A stretch of 64,000 bases of DNA, taken from the NCBI RefSeq assembly GCF_001766835.1, contig NZ_LKEU01000010.1:62001-126000 (forward strand), given 5' to 3'. Each line of letters opens with the position of its first letter. The stretch's first letter is position 1. Shown here one piece after another: positions 35,645 through 45,055 of this stretch. Source of the DNA: Acetobacterium wieringae (lineage in GTDB: Bacteria > Bacillota > Clostridia > Eubacteriales > Eubacteriaceae). The translations under genes and the position numbers were made by a program. Under the pieces are notes generated by a model. It had not been told where the DNA came from and made no database searches. It saw only the letters and a list, made by a program, of their open reading frames with translations.

Positions 35645-36338
35645 TTTTAAAACCTTTCCGATAGCTTACATGAAAGTCTCCCTGATATTGCTTAAGCTCC
35701 AGGGTTTTTGTCATTTCCTCGTAGCTCTGGATGGCCATGAGAAATAAATTGCTTAACATCATTGCGATGGATTGCAGTGCAACTCTTACATTACGGTAGC
35801 CAAACCGCAGTTCCTGCGCAGTTGCCATCAGTTTTATTTTGTCCCAGTAATCAAAGATGAAGCGGTAGGTTAAAATAAATATTTCTAAAAACGTATTACT
35901 AATGTGAGCTTTTTTCATGACTCCGGCGATCTGCATTACCGGGGTGGTGTAAATTAAAAAAAGCATACAGGAAACACCGGCCATAGCTCGGCAAAAAACC
36001 AGACTGGCCAGCACCAGATTGGTGGTGGTGATGCCGATGGTGAACTGGGAAAAGTTAACGGCCCATAAATAATCGCCGCCACCTTTTGAGATCGTAAACA
36101 ATAACGCCAGGGCTCCGGGAATAACAAAGAGCGAATCAAAAATCAAGGTATGTAGATAAATCCGTACCGGAATTTTTGCCCACAGCAGGGTACAACCCAC
36201 CATAACACCAAAAACCCCTGCCATATACAGGGGTTGATTGATAAAAAAGACTGACAGGAGCATGACCAATGAAACCACTACTTTGACAGTAGGATTGGCA
36301 TTACTGAGTTTATTGGTATGGGCAAAACGATCAATCAT
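35637..36338 (-). CDS. cbiQ: Cobalt transporter transmembrane protein CbiQ
   Basis: A 233-residue membrane protein with about five helices and the two cytoplasmic ATPase-coupling motifs of EcfT/CbiQ: a first AxxR-type segment (FCRAMAG) and the ATAQELRFGYRN segment (about 178-189). N-terminal DRFAHTNKLSNANPTVKVV is typical. It couples CbiO to the CbiM/CbiN substrate-binding part. Confidence 0.94.
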   Translation of the reverse strand: MIDRFAHTNKLSNANPTVKVVVSLVMLLSVFFINQPLYMAGVFGVMVGCTLLWAKIPVRIYLHTLIFDSLFVIPGALALLFTISKGGGDYLWAVNFSQFTIGITTTNLVLASLVFCRAMAGVSCMLFLIYTTPVMQIAGVMKKAHISNTFLEIFILTYRFIFDYWDKIKLMATAQELRFGYRNVRVALQSIAMMLSNLFLMAIQSYEEMTKTLELKQYQGDFHVSYRKGFKND

Positions 36339-36373
36339 GTCCGTCTCCTTCTAAAGATGCTGTTAATATTTGG

Positions 36374-36673
36374 CTAAGCTGATTTATCAGCCTTTTCATT
36401 TTTTTTCGATTTTTTATAAAGATAGAAAAAGCAGATTCCCAGTCCGCCGACGCCTAGCAGCTGTTGGAAATGAAACAGGTTTTCTTCCAGATCGCCGGGA
36501 TCAAACAAACTTTCAAACCAGGGCACATAATTTTCATCGATTGTGGTGATAGCTGTTCCGGCGGCATCATCGGCTCCCGAAAATTCAGCGTCCGGCAAAG
36601 CAATCTGAGGGATAACAATCAGGGCGCCAATCAGCAAAACCAGAATAACTTTAGTTATCAGTGAGAGTTTCAT
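36374..36673 (-). CDS. cbiN: Cobalt transporter accessory subunit CbiN
   Basis: A 99-residue protein with two membrane helices (about 5-24 and 70-88) and a short extracellular loop containing [12 protein letters not shown], the usual CbiN signature. The ATG at 36673 follows GGGGA. A longer frame up to 36712 is inside the cbiM gene and is not used. CbiN assists metal loading of CbiM. Confidence 0.92.
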   Translation of the reverse strand: MKLSLITKVILVLLIGALIVIPQIALPDAEFSGADDAAGTAITTIDENYVPWFESLFDPGDLEENLFHFQQLLGVGGLGICFFYLYKKSKKNEKADKSA

Positions 36674-37397
36674 TGGAAATAATCCCCTTTTCTTTATATT
36701 GGTAAATGGCATTAACTACCAGGACGGTTAAAATACCTTCGATAATGGCCAGCGGTATCTGGGTAATCGCAAAGATACTTAAAAACTTAACCATTGAAGC
36801 TGCAATCCCGCCAACCGGATCCGGAAAAGCCAGGCCCAACTGGATGGAAGTGGTTACATAGGTTGCCAGATCGGCTAAACACGCCGCCAGAAAAACGGTT
36901 AAGGCCTTCGGCACGTTGAGTTTTGACAAACCTTTGTAAATCCCATAAGCCACAAAAGATCCCACAATTGCCATTGAAAAGGCATTGGCGCCCAGGGTTG
37001 TCAGTCCGCCATGAGCCAACAGCAGCGCCTGAAACAATAGCGCAATGGTACCAACCACTACAGTGGCAAAGGGACCCAGTACAATGGCACCCAAACCAAT
37101 CCCGGTCATATGTGAAGAGCTGCCAGTTACCGAAGGAAGTTTAAACGCTGATAAAGCAAAGGTGAACGCCGTGGCAATGGCTAACAGCACTTTTTGTTCG
37201 GGTTTATCTTTAAATATTTTTCCCACCTGATATAATCCAAATGCGATAAACGGTAGGGAACATATCCACCAGAAGACTGCCCAGCCAATCGGCAGAAACC
37301 CTTCCATGATATGCATGGCGTTGACTGGCTGTGATGCCAGAACGACCATAAAAAACACAATACCGGCAACGGTCATGGTTCTTTTTGCTTTTTTCAT
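36651..37397 (-). CDS. cbiM: Cobalt transporter substrate-specific component CbiM
   Basis: CbiM is the metal-binding S component. After a cleavable-like signal (hydrophobic stretch, ...SQPVNA), the mature N-terminus [12 protein letters not shown] carries the Met-His that coordinates Co2+. It has about seven membrane helices and the conserved [26 protein letters not shown] 37397, 12 bases after GGAGG, is preferred over a TTG at 37409 that touches the ribosome-binding site. It is the first gene behind the cobalamin riboswitch. Confidence 0.93.
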   Translation of the reverse strand: MKKAKRTMTVAGIVFFMVVLASQPVNAMHIMEGFLPIGWAVFWWICSLPFIAFGLYQVGKIFKDKPEQKVLLAIATAFTFALSAFKLPSVTGSSSHMTGIGLGAIVLGPFATVVVGTIALLFQALLLAHGGLTTLGANAFSMAIVGSFVAYGIYKGLSKLNVPKALTVFLAACLADLATYVTTSIQLGLAFPDPVGGIAASMVKFLSIFAITQIPLAIIEGILTVLVVNAIYQYKEKGIISNETLTDN

Positions 37398-37447
37398 CTT
37401 AACGATCAACCTCCATATTTTTATAACCTCTTGAAAAAACCTTTCCG

Positions 37448-37490
37448 AAAAAAAAACCTTTTACCCACATTACGATGGGAAAAAAGGTTT
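37448..37490 (-). terminator. Riboswitch-linked terminator before cbiM
   Basis: On the minus strand AACCTTTT...CCCAT pairs with ATG.GGGTAAAAGGTT, followed by TTTTTT. It lies between the cobalamin aptamer and cbiM, as expected for transcription-attenuation control of the operon. Confidence 0.8.
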
Positions 37491-37589
37491 CATCATTATA
37501 CGTATTCATCAATTCGATAACTAAACGCCAAAGAACCAACTTTTGTTAATGTTACTAACTTCCCTTTTCCCTGGAAGGACACTTTAGTA

Positions 37590-37745
37590 CATCATTTTAG
37601 TAGGTTTCCTGACTTATAGCGTTTATTCCCCTTGCCTTCCCAGACAATACGTGCCCAGTGACATATTAAGGAGACATAACTAATTACAGTGACCGGATCG
37701 TTCTGGATTCTAACCAGATTCCCTCAATGAAATTTTCATCCTAAA
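37590..37745 (-). ncRNA. Cobalamin riboswitch of the first corrinoid operon
   Basis: On the minus strand the order of conserved blocks is correct: GAGGGAATCTGGTTAGAATC, then CCAGAACGATCCGGTCACTG, a second CACTGG, GGGAAGGCAAGG and the B12 box AAGTCAGGAAACCTACT. It lies about 190 bases upstream of cbiM with a terminator in between, so bound cobalamin should stop synthesis of cobalt-uptake, hem and cbi mRNA. Confidence 0.93.
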
Positions 37746-37779
37746 TGATTTTTTACATTTCTTATTTGATTGTGTTTAT

Positions 37780-37808
37780 ATTATAACATGGATATGACAA
37801 AAGTACAG
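37780..37808 (-). promoter_or_regulatory. Possible promoter of the first corrinoid operon
   Basis: A perfect minus-strand TATAAT (37780-37785) lies about 35 bases upstream of the riboswitch. The -35 position holds CTGTAC (37803-37808), a poor match. Confidence 0.4.
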
Positions 37809-37957
37809 GTTTTTTTAGATGCCTTAAGGCTAAAAAACGGCTTTCCTGAAATCACTGCAGATAATTTTTTAGTTAGCGTTCTATCACTCGCAATCAGATC
37901 CCAAAAATGATACAATAGAGCAGCATATTTGTAATTCTTTAATGGTAAAGAGGTGGT

Positions 37958-39994
37958 ATGATGAACAACATTAAATTCAAGCGAACCATACCGGTTGTGT
38001 TCGATTTATTAAATGCCGAAGATGATCCTGCCCAAATACTGTATTATCAAAATCTAATCACCTGTATGTGGGCGTCGCCCCTTTTATTTTTGGGCGCCCT
38101 GGCCAATATCATTGTTGTGTACTTTTTTTGGGGCGGCAATTTAGTTGAGGTTCTGTTAAACAGCGGGATATTTTTATTGCTGGGGCTAAGCTTTGAATTC
38201 ATTTCCCGAAAAGAATTGACTATCAATTTATTTGATCATCTCGTTTCACTCACCCAATCCATCACTCTGGCTTTTATCGTCGTCCAATACTACCAGATTA
38301 TCGGTCCGGCAGTATGGTCTGTTTCGTTTGTGATGATTATCCTTTCACTGATGCGATTAAAAATAACGATGCTTTATTACATTGCCATAACCACCTTTGT
38401 CTGCGGCTTGTATGTCACCTTTTTGTTGCCAGTTGACGGATTTCTTTTTAGCCCGGTTTATTTTTTAATTCAAAATCTGCTGTTCTGCTTTATTTTCTGC
38501 CTGGCTTCAGCAACTTTTTATCTGAATTTGAATCGCTATGATAAAGCCGTGGTTCGTCTGAATGCGGTTACTTCGCAAAAAGAAAAAATTGCCCGGCTCT
38601 ACAAAAAACTAATCCTTACCAAAAAGACACTGACCGTTCAGAATCAGGAACTTCAGGCCTTCAATGAAGAAATAAGGAAGAACGAAGAGCGGCTCCATTT
38701 TCTGGCGTATTACGATGGTCTGACCGAGCTCCCTAATCGCAAAATGATTCTGGAACGCTTGCATCTACTCGTTAATCTTTCCGAAAATGAAAAGGCATCC
38801 TTTTTTATTGTCTTTATCGATCTGGATAATTTTAAAAAAATCAATGATACCATGGGCCATCTCTATGGTGACGACTATTTAAGGTATACTGCCAAGCGTT
38901 TGAAGGAGCTCGTTCATGAAGATGATTTACTTGGCCGATTGGGCGGCGATGAATTTGCCCTGATCATTCAGCGGAATATCAAAGAAGATGCTGTTTACAA
39001 CTACGTGGAAAGCCTGCGCAATGAACTCTGTGATAAAATCAAAACCAGCTGCTCAGAATTTAAAGTCAGTGCCAGCTTCGGTATCTCGGTCTTCCCGCAG
39101 GATGGCAAGGATCCCATTGAGCTGCTTAACAGTGCCGATACCTCAATGTACAAGGCCAAAGAGCTGGGCCGCAATAACATTCAATTTTTCAGACCGGACA
39201 TGAAAGAAGAAATTCTTAATAAGATTCAAATGGAATCCCTGCTCTTGAAAGCCTATGAGAATAAGGAATTTTTCATTGAGTATCAGCCTCAGTTTAATGC
39301 CGAGGATCATCGCATCCGCGGCTTTGAAGCCCTGATCCGCTGGGACTCCCCCCACTATGGCCGGGTTGCTCCGATGAACTTTATCCCCCTGGCTGAAGAA
39401 ATGGGGCTGATCATCGGCATCGGCCACTGGGTGCTTCTGACCGCCTGTCATAAATTCAAGGAACTGGATATGCGTTTTGATCAGAATCTCTGCGTCTCGG
39501 TGAATGTCTCGGCGGTGCAAATGCGGGACAAAAACTTTGTCGACACGGTTAAAAACGTTCTTTCCGAAACCAGCATGGATCCCAGGCAGTTGGAACTGGA
39601 AATTACCGAATCCCTCTTTATCGATAACATCGAAGAAACCATTGACATGCTCAATGAAATCAAAGCGTTAAATGTCCGAATTTCCCTGGATGATTTCGGC
39701 ACCGGGTTTTCGTCCCTGAGCTATCTAAGGCGGCTGCCGATTGACACCTTAAAAATTGACAAATCCTTCATTGATGATCTCTCCGATCAGGATTCCTCAA
39801 TCCGCATTGTCGGCGATATCATTTCGTTGGGTCATAACCTGGATGCCCATATTGTTGCCGAAGGTATTGAAAACAGCACCCAACTGGACTATTTAAAAGC
39901 CAACAACTGCGATTGCATTCAGGGCTTTATGTTTGGCAAACCCATGAGCGTTAAAGACATGGAAGCACTACTTCAAAAAAATCCCCTGAAATAG
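37958..39994 (+). CDS. Membrane GGDEF-EAL cyclic-di-GMP enzyme
   Basis: A 678-residue protein: N-terminal membrane sensor of about six helices (40-190), a coiled coil (195-245), a GGDEF diguanylate cyclase domain (250-412, motif GGDEF at 329-333 intact) and an EAL phosphodiesterase domain (425-678, EAL at 457-459, with EITES and DDFGTGFSS). Both catalytic motifs are complete, so net activity cannot be predicted. It is divergent from the corrinoid operon. The start is an ATGATG after AAAGAGGTGG. Confidence 0.93.
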   Translation: MMNNIKFKRTIPVVFDLLNAEDDPAQILYYQNLITCMWASPLLFLGALANIIVVYFFWGGNLVEVLLNSGIFLLLGLSFEFISRKELTINLFDHLVSLTQSITLAFIVVQYYQIIGPAVWSVSFVMIILSLMRLKITMLYYIAITTFVCGLYVTFLLPVDGFLFSPVYFLIQNLLFCFIFCLASATFYLNLNRYDKAVVRLNAVTSQKEKIARLYKKLILTKKTLTVQNQELQAFNEEIRKNEERLHFLAYYDGLTELPNRKMILERLHLLVNLSENEKASFFIVFIDLDNFKKINDTMGHLYGDDYLRYTAKRLKELVHEDDLLGRLGGDEFALIIQRNIKEDAVYNYVESLRNELCDKIKTSCSEFKVSASFGISVFPQDGKDPIELLNSADTSMYKAKELGRNNIQFFRPDMKEEILNKIQMESLLLKAYENKEFFIEYQPQFNAEDHRIRGFEALIRWDSPHYGRVAPMNFIPLAEEMGLIIGIGHWVLLTACHKFKELDMRFDQNLCVSVNVSAVQMRDKNFVDTVKNVLSETSMDPRQLELEITESLFIDNIEETIDMLNEIKALNVRISLDDFGTGFSSLSYLRRLPIDTLKIDKSFIDDLSDQDSSIRIVGDIISLGHNLDAHIVAEGIENSTQLDYLKANNCDCIQGFMFGKPMSVKDMEALLQKNPLK

Positions 39995-40011
39995 GAAACG
40001 CACAAACTACC

Positions 40012-40128
40012 GTACCGATCAATTGTTAATCTGTTATTCGCTGCGGGATCGGACAGGCTCTGCCATGTCCGCCCCGATGCGTAGGGTCTGACCCCTAGGT
40101 CACAACATGATGTAACAATTGTCGGTAC
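40012..40128. repeat. Palindromic interspersed element, copy 4 (117 bp)
   Basis: Full-length copy with an extra insert GGGTCTGACCCCTAGGTCAC between GATGCGTA and AACATGATG. It lies between the convergent GGDEF-EAL and bceB-like genes. The 16 bases AAAAATCCCCTGAAAT occur on both sides (39977-39992 at the gene end and 40151-40166 in the terminator), like a target-site duplication. Confidence 0.85.
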
Positions 40129-40150
40129 TAAGTTATCTTTTTTGATAGTC

Positions 40151-40178
40151 AAAAATCCCCTGAAATTGGGGATTTTTT
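40151..40178. terminator. Bidirectional terminator between convergent genes
   Basis: Stem AAAAATCCCC / GGGGATTTTT with a seven-base loop, with a T tract on either strand. It can end both the GGDEF-EAL gene and the permease gene. Confidence 0.8.
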
Positions 40179-40195
40179 AGTTGCCGCAGTTGTTC

Positions 40196-42181
40196 TTAAT
40201 GGATCATCTTATAATATGATCTGGCGGTAAGCAGATAGACGCCGGTATAAACCAGGGCATAAACGACAACACCAGCCAGAGTGCATAAAAAGATCAGCGT
40301 TACGTTGGTCAGCCGGAAGGCAGCCAGCATTTTGGTGATCACCGGGAAGGCAAAAGCCACATGAACAATGGCACCGGCCAGGGGCAAAAAGAACACCATC
40401 AGAATCTGCTTACGGATGGTTTTTTTAACCTCGGTTTTATCCATTCCCACCTTCTCCATGATCTCAAACCGTTCACTGTCTTCATAGCCTTCGGAAATCT
40501 GTTTGAAATAAATAATTAAGACCGTTGCCATCATAAAGAGTGATCCTAAAAATACCCCCAGAAACAAAAATCCACCAAAAAAGAAATACAATTCCGTCAA
40601 TGCTTCATACAGGTTTTGGATGTTGATATCTGGATTGCTCTGGGTTACCGCTGTCCGCAGATTAGCGGAAAAGGTGTTGAGGGTGTCCTCGTCCCCATCG
40701 AGATTAAACATCAGGGCATGGAGGGTGGTCTGGGGATCATCGTCGTTTTTCATGGTCTGATAAACGGCCTCCATAACTGCATCATCTTTGACAATCAGGT
40801 AGTAGGTTTGGCCCATATCCTGAGTCTTTTTAAAGTCCATTGGAATGGCTTCCAGCTGTTCAGTAATCAGATACTGCTGATCGCCAAAAACAATGGTCGC
40901 TTGGCCATAATTGTCACCCACCGAAAAGATCAGCATTTCATTTTCAGCCAGACTTTTGTTGCCACCGGTTAAGCGGTTATAGTCGTCCAAGGGAATCAGG
41001 GTTATGTTTGAGATCCTTTCGTAATACCTGGCATCGGTGCTTTCATCATCAACCATATCCTTCAGAAAATGACTACCTTCCTGAAAAGCTCGAAAACGAG
41101 CCAAATCAAAAGAAATTTCATCGCTACTCCTCACCATTAATTTTTCTTTTTCTGATTCAAGCAGCGCTTTGACTTCATCGAAGTCAGTGTTGCCTGCTTC
41201 GCCGATAATGCTGACATCCATGGGATAAAAATCCCGACGCATCCCTTCCTGACCGACATACAAGGATACCGTTGTCGACAGGGTGACTAACACCATGGTG
41301 CTCAAAATACAGATATTGGCCAGCCCCACGGCGTTTTGTTTCATCCGGTAAATCATCCCCGATACTGAAATAAAATTGCGGGACTGATAATAAAATTTTT
41401 TGTTCTTTTTCAGTTGTTTTAGCAGGGTAATGCTCCCGGAAATAAATAAGGCATAGGTTCCGATGATGACAAATACCACTGCCACAAAGAAAAGCATCAG
41501 TGCCTCTAGTGGTGTTTTAACCGACAGGGCAATTCCATAACCCGCCCCCAGGGAAACAAGCCCGATCACGGTAACAATCCAGGAAGATTTTGGTTCTTTC
41601 TCCCCATGCTGTCCGCCTTTTAGAAGATCGATGGGGTTTGAGAGTTTTACTTGCAAAAAATTTGTCAGGAGCGTCAAGCCAAAGATGACCAGAAACACCC
41701 CGGTGGTGATTAACAGCCCCCAATAATCAATATGAAAACTTAGGGGACTCTTGAAATGAACAATATTCAAAAGCAGTAAAAACAGCAATTTGCCAATCAG
41801 TATGCCGCCGATCAGTCCCAGACTCAGGCTGATCACCGTCACAAAGACGGTTTCATAAAACAACACCCGGGCGATATGCTTTTTTTCCAGACCCAGGATG
41901 CTGTATAAGCCCAGTTCTTTTTTGCGCCGTTTGATCAAAAAACTGTTGGTGTAAAAAAGAAAAATAACCGCAAATATACCAATCACAATGATCCCCAGAA
42001 AAAGAATGGTCTTTAAATTGATCGATCCTGGCATTTGATCGAGGCCCTTGTTACTGTGGATCGAAACCATGGTGTAAAAAGCAATGATCGATCCGATACA
42101 GGTTAGAATATAGGGAATGTAGGTATTTCCGTTCTTCTTGAGGTTAACCAGTGCCAGCCGGGGATAAAAGAACTTATTCAC
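40196..42181 (-). CDS. BceB-type ABC permease (peptide antibiotic sensing/resistance)
   Basis: A GTG start at 42181 (eight bases after GGAGG, overlapping the ATPase stop) gives 661 residues. The order is BceB-like: FYPRLALVNLKKNGNTYIPY at the N-terminus, FtsX-type helices in the first 350 residues, a large extracellular domain (about 310-510) and a C-terminal helix set. Such permeases with their ATPase remove or sense cell-wall-targeting peptides such as bacitracin and control a cognate kinase. The gene is the last of the set R-S-A-B. Confidence 0.9.
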   Translation of the reverse strand: MNKFFYPRLALVNLKKNGNTYIPYILTCIGSIIAFYTMVSIHSNKGLDQMPGSINLKTILFLGIIVIGIFAVIFLFYTNSFLIKRRKKELGLYSILGLEKKHIARVLFYETVFVTVISLSLGLIGGILIGKLLFLLLLNIVHFKSPLSFHIDYWGLLITTGVFLVIFGLTLLTNFLQVKLSNPIDLLKGGQHGEKEPKSSWIVTVIGLVSLGAGYGIALSVKTPLEALMLFFVAVVFVIIGTYALFISGSITLLKQLKKNKKFYYQSRNFISVSGMIYRMKQNAVGLANICILSTMVLVTLSTTVSLYVGQEGMRRDFYPMDVSIIGEAGNTDFDEVKALLESEKEKLMVRSSDEISFDLARFRAFQEGSHFLKDMVDDESTDARYYERISNITLIPLDDYNRLTGGNKSLAENEMLIFSVGDNYGQATIVFGDQQYLITEQLEAIPMDFKKTQDMGQTYYLIVKDDAVMEAVYQTMKNDDDPQTTLHALMFNLDGDEDTLNTFSANLRTAVTQSNPDINIQNLYEALTELYFFFGGFLFLGVFLGSLFMMATVLIIYFKQISEGYEDSERFEIMEKVGMDKTEVKKTIRKQILMVFFLPLAGAIVHVAFAFPVITKMLAAFRLTNVTLIFLCTLAGVVVYALVYTGVYLLTARSYYKMIH

Positions 42182-42941
42182 AATCCTCACCTCCCGACGC
42201 CAGCACCGACAATGTATAGGAGATTTTCTGATACATATCATCGTTGCTCATCGAACCCCGATAGATCTGATTGTAGATTTCGCCATCTTTAATAAACAAA
42301 ACCCGATTGGCATGGCTGGCAGCTGCCACGGAATGGGTAACTATCAGAATGGTCTGTCCCAGTTCATTGATGGCTGAAAAAATCTTTAGCAGATTCATTG
42401 CCGCCTTGGAATCCAGGGCTCCGGTCGGCTCATCGGCCAGTACCAGCTTGGGCTGGGTAATCAACGCCCGGGCCACAGCCGCCCGCTGTTTTTGTCCCCC
42501 GGAAACCTCATAGGGAAATTTCTTTAATATTTCTTCGATGTTTAATCGTTTGGCCAACGGACCCAGTCGGCTGTTCATTTCCTGATAATTTTTTTGAGCC
42601 AGCACCAGCGGCAAAAAGATATTATCCTGAATCGAAAAGGTATCGAGCAGGTTAAAGTCCTGAAAAACAAAGCCCAGATTGTCCCGCCGAAAGGCTGAGA
42701 TCTCACTGTCCTTGATGGTGACAATGTTCTTTCCATCAAGAAATACTTCGCCACTGGTAGGCTTATCCAACGAGGCCAGAATGTTGAGCAGGGTCGTTTT
42801 TCCCGAACCGGATTCCCCCATAATGGCCACGTACTCGCCTTGCTCCACCGAGAAGCTGACGTTGGATAGGGCCTGAACCTGATTTCCGCCAAAGCGGGTG
42901 GTATAAATTTTCTTTAAATTCTTTACTTCAAGTAATCGCAT
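42174..42941 (-). CDS. BceA-type ABC ATPase
   Basis: A 255-residue ATPase with Walker A GESGSGKTT, FVFQDFNLLDTFSIQDNI (typical of BceA/YxdL), signature VSGGQKQRAAVARA, Walker B LVLADEPTGALD and the switch VTHS. It is complete and is the partner of the overlapping permease. Confidence 0.94.
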   Translation of the reverse strand: MRLLEVKNLKKIYTTRFGGNQVQALSNVSFSVEQGEYVAIMGESGSGKTTLLNILASLDKPTSGEVFLDGKNIVTIKDSEISAFRRDNLGFVFQDFNLLDTFSIQDNIFLPLVLAQKNYQEMNSRLGPLAKRLNIEEILKKFPYEVSGGQKQRAAVARALITQPKLVLADEPTGALDSKAAMNLLKIFSAINELGQTILIVTHSVAAASHANRVLFIKDGEIYNQIYRGSMSNDDMYQKISYTLSVLASGGEDCE

Positions 42942-43062
42942 ATTTTTTCCCCTGATCTTAGATTTATTTTATCGATAACCAAAGTATAACGAAAAAGAAA
43001 AGAGCCAGCCATCGCTTTGCCTTACATTTCGATTGTTAATCTTACACTTTTGTAAGATTGGC

Positions 43063-44085
43063 TTAGAGCGCTTCAAATCCTCGGGTTGCCAGATCAATGC
43101 TGACCCGGGTACCCTGCCCCACCTGGGAGGCTACCGTGATCGAATGCGAGAGCTTATTTAACACCTGCTGACACAGATAAAGACCAATCCCAGTGGATTT
43201 TTTATCCATTCTGCCATTGTAACCCGTAAAGCCCCGGTCAAAAATCCGGGCAATGTCTTCGGCTCGGATGCCGACGCCGGTGTCTTCGATGATCAAAGTT
43301 TTTTCTGCCTGGTGATCGAGATAAATGGAAATCTTACCCTGATTGGTGTACTTCAGCGCATTGGAAATAATCTGTTCCAGCACAAAGACCAGCCATTTTT
43401 CATCAGTCAGAACCCGGCAATCGAGTTCTGCCAACTCCAGCGATATTTTTTTATTGATAAAAATAATGCCATATTTTTTTACCGCCTGTCGGACCAGATC
43501 CCCCAGATCATACTCAACCAGCAGCAAGTCTGCGGACATGCTCTCCAGCCGTAAATACTGCAGCACCATCTCCACGTATTGTTCGATCTTAAAAAGTTCC
43601 TGCCGATAGGCACTGATCCGTTCCCGATCCCCCTCTTCGGTCTGCAGTAGCACCCCCATGGCCGAGATCGGGGTTTTAATCTGGTGGGCCCATAAGGTAT
43701 AGTAGTCGATCATATCGGTTTGACGGTTATCAAACTGGGAGATCAGTTCAGCCCGACTCTCGGCCAGCACCCGAATCAGAGTTTGATAATTCTCTTCCAG
43801 TAAATCCCGGGGCTTTGGTAATTCCCCTACCCCGGCAGTGGCTCCGCTAATTGCTGCATTCAAACGCTGATGTTTTTGATAAAAGCGCCAAAAATCGATA
43901 CTGGCAAAAACGACTGCCAGTGCCGTTACTAATTCGGCACTGTAAACAATCGGCTCCAGCGGCAGATAGTAGAGCGCATAGACCAGCGCATAGACCAGCA
44001 TCATTAACACAAATGCAGCAATTACCTTGATCCGGCTTTTCAGGTAGGCCTTAAAAACAAATGTCATGTTCATCTTAGTCTCCAA
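43063..44085 (-). CDS. BceS-type intramembrane-sensing histidine kinase
   Basis: A 340-residue kinase with two membrane helices (about 20-40 and 46-65) joined by a very short loop, so it has no sensor domain of its own. The phosphoacceptor His134 lies in LWAHQIKTPISAM, the motif found in BceS/GraS kinases. N-box (QIISNALKYT) and G-boxes (DTGVGI, STGIGLYLC) are intact. It most likely receives its signal from the BceAB-like transporter. The start overlaps the regulator gene. Confidence 0.92.
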   Translation of the reverse strand: METKMNMTFVFKAYLKSRIKVIAAFVLMMLVYALVYALYYLPLEPIVYSAELVTALAVVFASIDFWRFYQKHQRLNAAISGATAGVGELPKPRDLLEENYQTLIRVLAESRAELISQFDNRQTDMIDYYTLWAHQIKTPISAMGVLLQTEEGDRERISAYRQELFKIEQYVEMVLQYLRLESMSADLLLVEYDLGDLVRQAVKKYGIIFINKKISLELAELDCRVLTDEKWLVFVLEQIISNALKYTNQGKISIYLDHQAEKTLIIEDTGVGIRAEDIARIFDRGFTGYNGRMDKKSTGIGLYLCQQVLNKLSHSITVASQVGQGTRVSIDLATRGFEAL

Positions 44086-44758
44086 TCAAATAACCGACGC
44101 CTTTTTTGGTGGCAATAAAATCCGACAATCCGGCCTCATCCAGTTTTTTGCGGAGCCTGGCGATATTAACCGTTAGCGTATTGTCATCCACAAAGCAGTC
44201 ACTGTCCCAGAGCCGTTTCATAATCACATCCCGGGAAACCACTTCGCCCTTGTTTTCCAGCAGAATCTGGAGGGTCTTAAACTCATTTTTACTCAGCTCC
44301 ACTTTTTGATCCGCATAGCTCAGGCTGGCATCACCGAGATTCAAAATCGCACCTTTATGTTCCAGCAGGTTGACCTGACCCTGAAAGGAGTAGGTTCGCC
44401 GCAGTAGGGCCTGAATTTTTGCCACCACCACCGCCAGATCAAAGGGCTTTGCAATAAAGTCATCCCCGCCCATATTCATGGCCATGACGATGTTCATATT
44501 GTCACTGGTGGAGGAAATAAAGATAATCGGTACCTTGGAAATCTTGCGGATCTCGCTGCACCAGTGGTAGCCGTTAAAAAATGGCAGTGAGATATCCAGA
44601 AGCACCAGCTGGGGATCGTAAGTCACAAATTCATCCAAAATATAATGAAAATCATCGATAGTCACTGCTTCAAGTCCCCATTTTTCCAAATGATTTTTTA
44701 ACGCATTTGCGATAATCTGATCATCTTCGATAATTAGTATTTTATACATATAATCCAT
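44075..44758 (-). CDS. BceR-type OmpR-family response regulator
   Basis: A 227-residue regulator: receiver domain (1-120, with EDD at 11-13, phosphoacceptor Asp55 and Lys in AKPFD) and winged-helix OmpR DNA-binding domain (about 130-227, LSKNEFKTLQILLENKGEVVSRD and DNTLTVNIARLRKKL). It is first in the four-gene module, so it probably activates the bceAB-like genes. An internal ATG at 44749 is an alternative start. Confidence 0.92.
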   Translation of the reverse strand: MDYMYKILIIEDDQIIANALKNHLEKWGLEAVTIDDFHYILDEFVTYDPQLVLLDISLPFFNGYHWCSEIRKISKVPIIFISSTSDNMNIVMAMNMGGDDFIAKPFDLAVVVAKIQALLRRTYSFQGQVNLLEHKGAILNLGDASLSYADQKVELSKNEFKTLQILLENKGEVVSRDVIMKRLWDSDCFVDDNTLTVNIARLRKKLDEAGLSDFIATKKGVGYLIGD

Positions 44759-45055
44759 CCAATCATTTTTTCACCGGCAGACAAAATACTCATGATCAAG
44801 GCGAAACACGCATGATTCGTTGCCAGTTATTCACTATTATAAAGCAAATCAAGCAGATTTCAAAATCCAACTGATTAGATTGTTCATATTTTTTAAAACT
44901 CGTCAATAACAACTATATAAAAATCCGGTAAATGGGTATAGATTTAATAACGACACGGTTAATTATTTGGATGATCAATTCCCTGCCATTTCTTAACTTT
45001 TGTAGCGCAGAATTTTTACGTGTTTCGATTCCAACCCGGACAAGGAGGGGTAAAA

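Noticed and set aside
44759..45055. Intergenic region of about 300 bases between the response-regulator gene and the chitobiase_C-domain protein
   Set aside because: AT-rich, with no convincing promoter pair, hairpin or small gene; presumably it holds the divergent promoters, but none could be assigned.
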